Source: Pseudomonas sp. MTM4 (GTDB taxonomy: Bacteria > Pseudomonadota > Gammaproteobacteria > Pseudomonadales > Pseudomonadaceae). From it: a stretch of 64,000 nucleotides of DNA. The stretch lies in contig NZ_CP048411.1 of the NCBI RefSeq assembly GCF_019355055.1, forward strand, positions 1,798,001-1,862,000. Direction: 5' to 3'. Of the stretch, positions 62,152 through 64,000 are shown piece by piece (the stretch's first letter is position 1; each line of letters begins with the position of its first letter). The notes under the pieces were generated by a model. The model made no database searches and had not been told where the DNA came from. It worked only from the letters and a program-made list of their open reading frames with translations. Position numbers and translations under genes: made by a program.

Positions 62152-63675
62152 ATGACCGTGATCAAGCAAGACGACCTGATTCAAAGCGTTGCAGACGCTT
62201 TGCAGTTCATTTCTTACTACCACCCCGTCGATTTCATCCAGGCGATGCACGAAGCCTATCTGCGTGAAGAGTCGCCAGCCGCGCGTGACTCCATGGCGCA
62301 GATTCTGATCAACTCGCGCATGTGCGCCACCGGACATCGGCCGATCTGCCAGGACACCGGCATCGTCACCGTATTCGTGCGCGTGGGAATGGACGTGCGC
62401 TGGGACGGCGCCACCATGAGCCTGGACGACATGATCAACGAAGGCGTTCGCCGCGCCTACAACCTGCCGGAAAACGTCCTGCGTGCTTCGATCCTGGCCG
62501 ACCCGGCAGGTTCCCGCAAGAACACCAAGGACAACACGCCCGCCGTCATCCATTACTCCATCGTCCCTGGCGATAAAGTCGAAGTAGACGTCGCAGCCAA
62601 AGGCGGCGGTTCGGAAAACAAGTCGAAGATGGCCATGCTCAACCCGTCCGACTCCATCGTTGACTGGGTGCTCAAGACCGTTCCGACCATGGGTGCCGGC
62701 TGGTGCCCGCCGGGCATGCTCGGCATCGGTATCGGCGGTACCGCCGAGAAGGCCGCGGTGATGGCCAAGGAAGTGTTGATGGAGTCCATCGACATCCACG
62801 AGCTCAAGGCTCGCGGCCCGCAGAACCGCATCGAAGAGCTTCGCCTTGAGCTGTTCGAGAAGGTCAATCAGCTGGGTATCGGCGCTCAAGGTCTGGGCGG
62901 CCTGACCACCGTGCTCGACGTCAAGATCATGGATTACCCGACCCACGCCGCCTCGCTGCCGGTGTGCATGATCCCCAACTGCGCCGCCACCCGCCACGCG
63001 CACTTCGTGCTCGACGGTTCCGGCCCAGCCGAACTCACGCCGCCGCCACTGGATGCCTACCCAGAAATTGTCTGGGAAGCCGGCCCGAGCGCGCGTCGCG
63101 TCAACCTCGACACCATCACCCCGGAAGAAGTACAGAGCTGGAAGCCGGGCGAAACCGTCCTGCTCAACGGCAAGATGCTCACCGGTCGCGACGCGGCGCA
63201 CAAGCGCATGGTCGACATGCTGAACAAGGGTGAAGAGCTGCCGGTGGACCTCAAAGGCCGCTTCATCTATTACGTCGGCCCGGTCGACCCGGTTGGCGAC
63301 GAAGTGGTCGGCCCGGCAGGCCCGACCACTGCGACCCGTATGGACAAGTTCACCCGCCAGATTCTTGAAAGCACCGGCCTCTTGGGCATGATCGGCAAAT
63401 CCGAGCGCGGCCCCATCGCCATCGACGCGATCAAGGACAACAAGGCCGTCTACCTGATGGCAGTTGGCGGTGCTGCCTACCTCGTGGCCCAGGCGATCAA
63501 GAAGTCCAAGGTATTGGCCTTTGCCGAACTGGGCATGGAAGCCATTTACGAGTTCGAAGTGAAGGACATGCCGGTGACCGTCGCTGTAGACACTAACGGC
63601 GAGTCGGTGCACATCACCGGGCCTGCGATCTGGCAGAGCAAGATTGCCGAAAACCTGGCGGTTGAAGTGCAATAA
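62152..63675 (+). CDS. Class I (iron-sulfur) fumarate hydratase
   Basis: Fumarate to malate in the TCA cycle. 507 residues, 4Fe-4S class: cysteines in CQDTGIVTVFV (near residue 65), MIPNCAATRH and the C-terminal CAFAEL-like region; the N-terminal alpha domain and C-terminal beta domain are fused in one chain (KPGETVLLNGKMLTGRDAAHKR near 330). ATG 62152 is chosen; the frame is open farther 5' but begins MTVIKQDDLIQSV here, with good ribosome site. P. aeruginosa has the same fused form (PA4333). Confidence 0.95.
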   Translation: MTVIKQDDLIQSVADALQFISYYHPVDFIQAMHEAYLREESPAARDSMAQILINSRMCATGHRPICQDTGIVTVFVRVGMDVRWDGATMSLDDMINEGVRRAYNLPENVLRASILADPAGSRKNTKDNTPAVIHYSIVPGDKVEVDVAAKGGGSENKSKMAMLNPSDSIVDWVLKTVPTMGAGWCPPGMLGIGIGGTAEKAAVMAKEVLMESIDIHELKARGPQNRIEELRLELFEKVNQLGIGAQGLGGLTTVLDVKIMDYPTHAASLPVCMIPNCAATRHAHFVLDGSGPAELTPPPLDAYPEIVWEAGPSARRVNLDTITPEEVQSWKPGETVLLNGKMLTGRDAAHKRMVDMLNKGEELPVDLKGRFIYYVGPVDPVGDEVVGPAGPTTATRMDKFTRQILESTGLLGMIGKSERGPIAIDAIKDNKAVYLMAVGGAAYLVAQAIKKSKVLAFAELGMEAIYEFEVKDMPVTVAVDTNGESVHITGPAIWQSKIAENLAVEVQ

Positions 63676-63712
63676 CTTCAACTAGGTGCCGCTATTGCCG
63701 GCGCAGAGTGAT

Positions 63713-63746
63713 GACGAACCCCGCTATCTTAGCGGGGTTCGTTTTT
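63713..63746 (+). terminator. Terminator after fumarase
   Basis: GACGAACCCCGCT pairs with AGCGGGGTTCG around loop ATCTT, then T5. Confidence 0.92.
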
Positions 63747-63873
63747 CAGGGCATGTCGTTTTTGAATGACCTACTGACTCTATGAACATCGGCGAGTCCA
63801 TGGGAGAGCATTCACCGTGAGGTGCGTCTCACCGAAGCGGCACGGTGCAGGCCTTTTACTTACAGCAGTGACG

Positions 63874-63999
63874 TCACCGCCGGGCTTGGTGCAGCCTGAT
63901 AAACAACGCCTCGACTTTTTCCCGCGCCCACGGGGTTTTGCGCAGGAAGGTCAGGCTCGATTTGATGCTGGGATCGCTCTTGAAGCAGCGAATATCGAC
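63874..63999 (-). CDS. VF530-type (DUF2132) DNA-binding protein, N-terminal part outside window
   Basis: The last 41 codons are seen: [35 protein letters not shown], then QARR and stop. The WxREKVE and KSSLxFLRKTPW pattern is typical of the small VF530 family of Vibrio and Pseudomonas. The start lies beyond base 64000. Confidence 0.85.
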   Translation of the reverse strand, partial: VDIRCFKSDPSIKSSLTFLRKTPWAREKVEALFIRLHQARR

Positions 64000-64000
64000 G

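Noticed and set aside
62068..63681. 537-codon frame opposite fumarase
   Set aside because: Composition rich in Val, His, Asp as expected for antisense of a high-GC gene; the opposite strand codes class I fumarase over the whole length.

Overview
The window reads as a stretch of core chromosome from a gamma-proteobacterium of the Pseudomonadaceae, most likely the Stutzerimonas (Pseudomonas) stutzeri group. The reasons are high-GC codon use, an MvaT-type H-NS protein, MotY, a SadC-like diguanylate cyclase next to class I fumarase, a PA3496-type small protein after rnf-nth, and gene blocks whose order I recall from Pseudomonas. I see no prophage, insertion sequence, integrase cassette, CRISPR array, rRNA or tRNA. 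About 68 protein genes fill the window; the first (rnfC) and last (VF530-type) are cut by its edges.

Layout: 1-5507 rnfC-D-G-E, nth and a small acidic protein (electron transport to NAD or ferredoxin, and base-excision repair). 5558-8256 gloA, argG and motY, with a sequence matching a flagellar sigma-28 promoter before motY. 8401-13561 a tightly overlapping set: phospholipase-D-like lipoprotein, two half-size PqiA proteins, PqiB with three MCE domains, and PqiC lipoprotein, probably an inner-to-outer-membrane lipid transport module. 13679-15393 pyrC-rnt. 15610-20986 thrC, hom, a GFA protein, dsbC and xerD on the minus strand. 21050-25139 a thioesterase, the rplS-trmD-rimM-rpsP ribosome operon and ffh. 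25382-35799 ypjD-like, corC-like, purT, DUF1289, gamma carbonic anhydrase, two Nudix genes, an L,D-transpeptidase, a YqfO-type protein and purL.

35976-40172 is a four-gene polar amino-acid ABC transporter (aapP-M-Q-J order on the + strand coordinates). 40512-44145 holds an esterase, a cNMP-binding/GGDEF protein, an RhlB-type helicase and a 54-residue membrane protein. 44148-48044 has moaE-D-C, a PIN-PhoH protein and a DmeF-like metal exporter with a histidine repeat. 48183-53409 has yaaA, a long gene-poor leader, an AlgA-type mannose-1-phosphate guanylyltransferase, a HerA-like ATPase and two small unknown genes. 53436-63675 has purU, mvaT, sbcB, a PilZ protein, a DUF4124 protein, a small lipoprotein, pyk, a ferredoxin-type reductase, a SadC-like cyclase and class I fumarase.

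Themes: several genes touch cyclic-di-GMP (two GGDEF cyclases with intact active and inhibitory sites, one PilZ receptor), surface polysaccharide and motility. The most unusual structure is not a gene: a set of intergenic hairpins built from seven-base units (15407, 17044, 23664, 45361) and two 79-base inverted repeats (15478, 35885) that lie where blocks familiar from P. aeruginosa appear to be joined. I found no clearly new multi-gene system; the lipoprotein-PLD/split-PqiA operon is the best candidate for an undescribed functional pairing.
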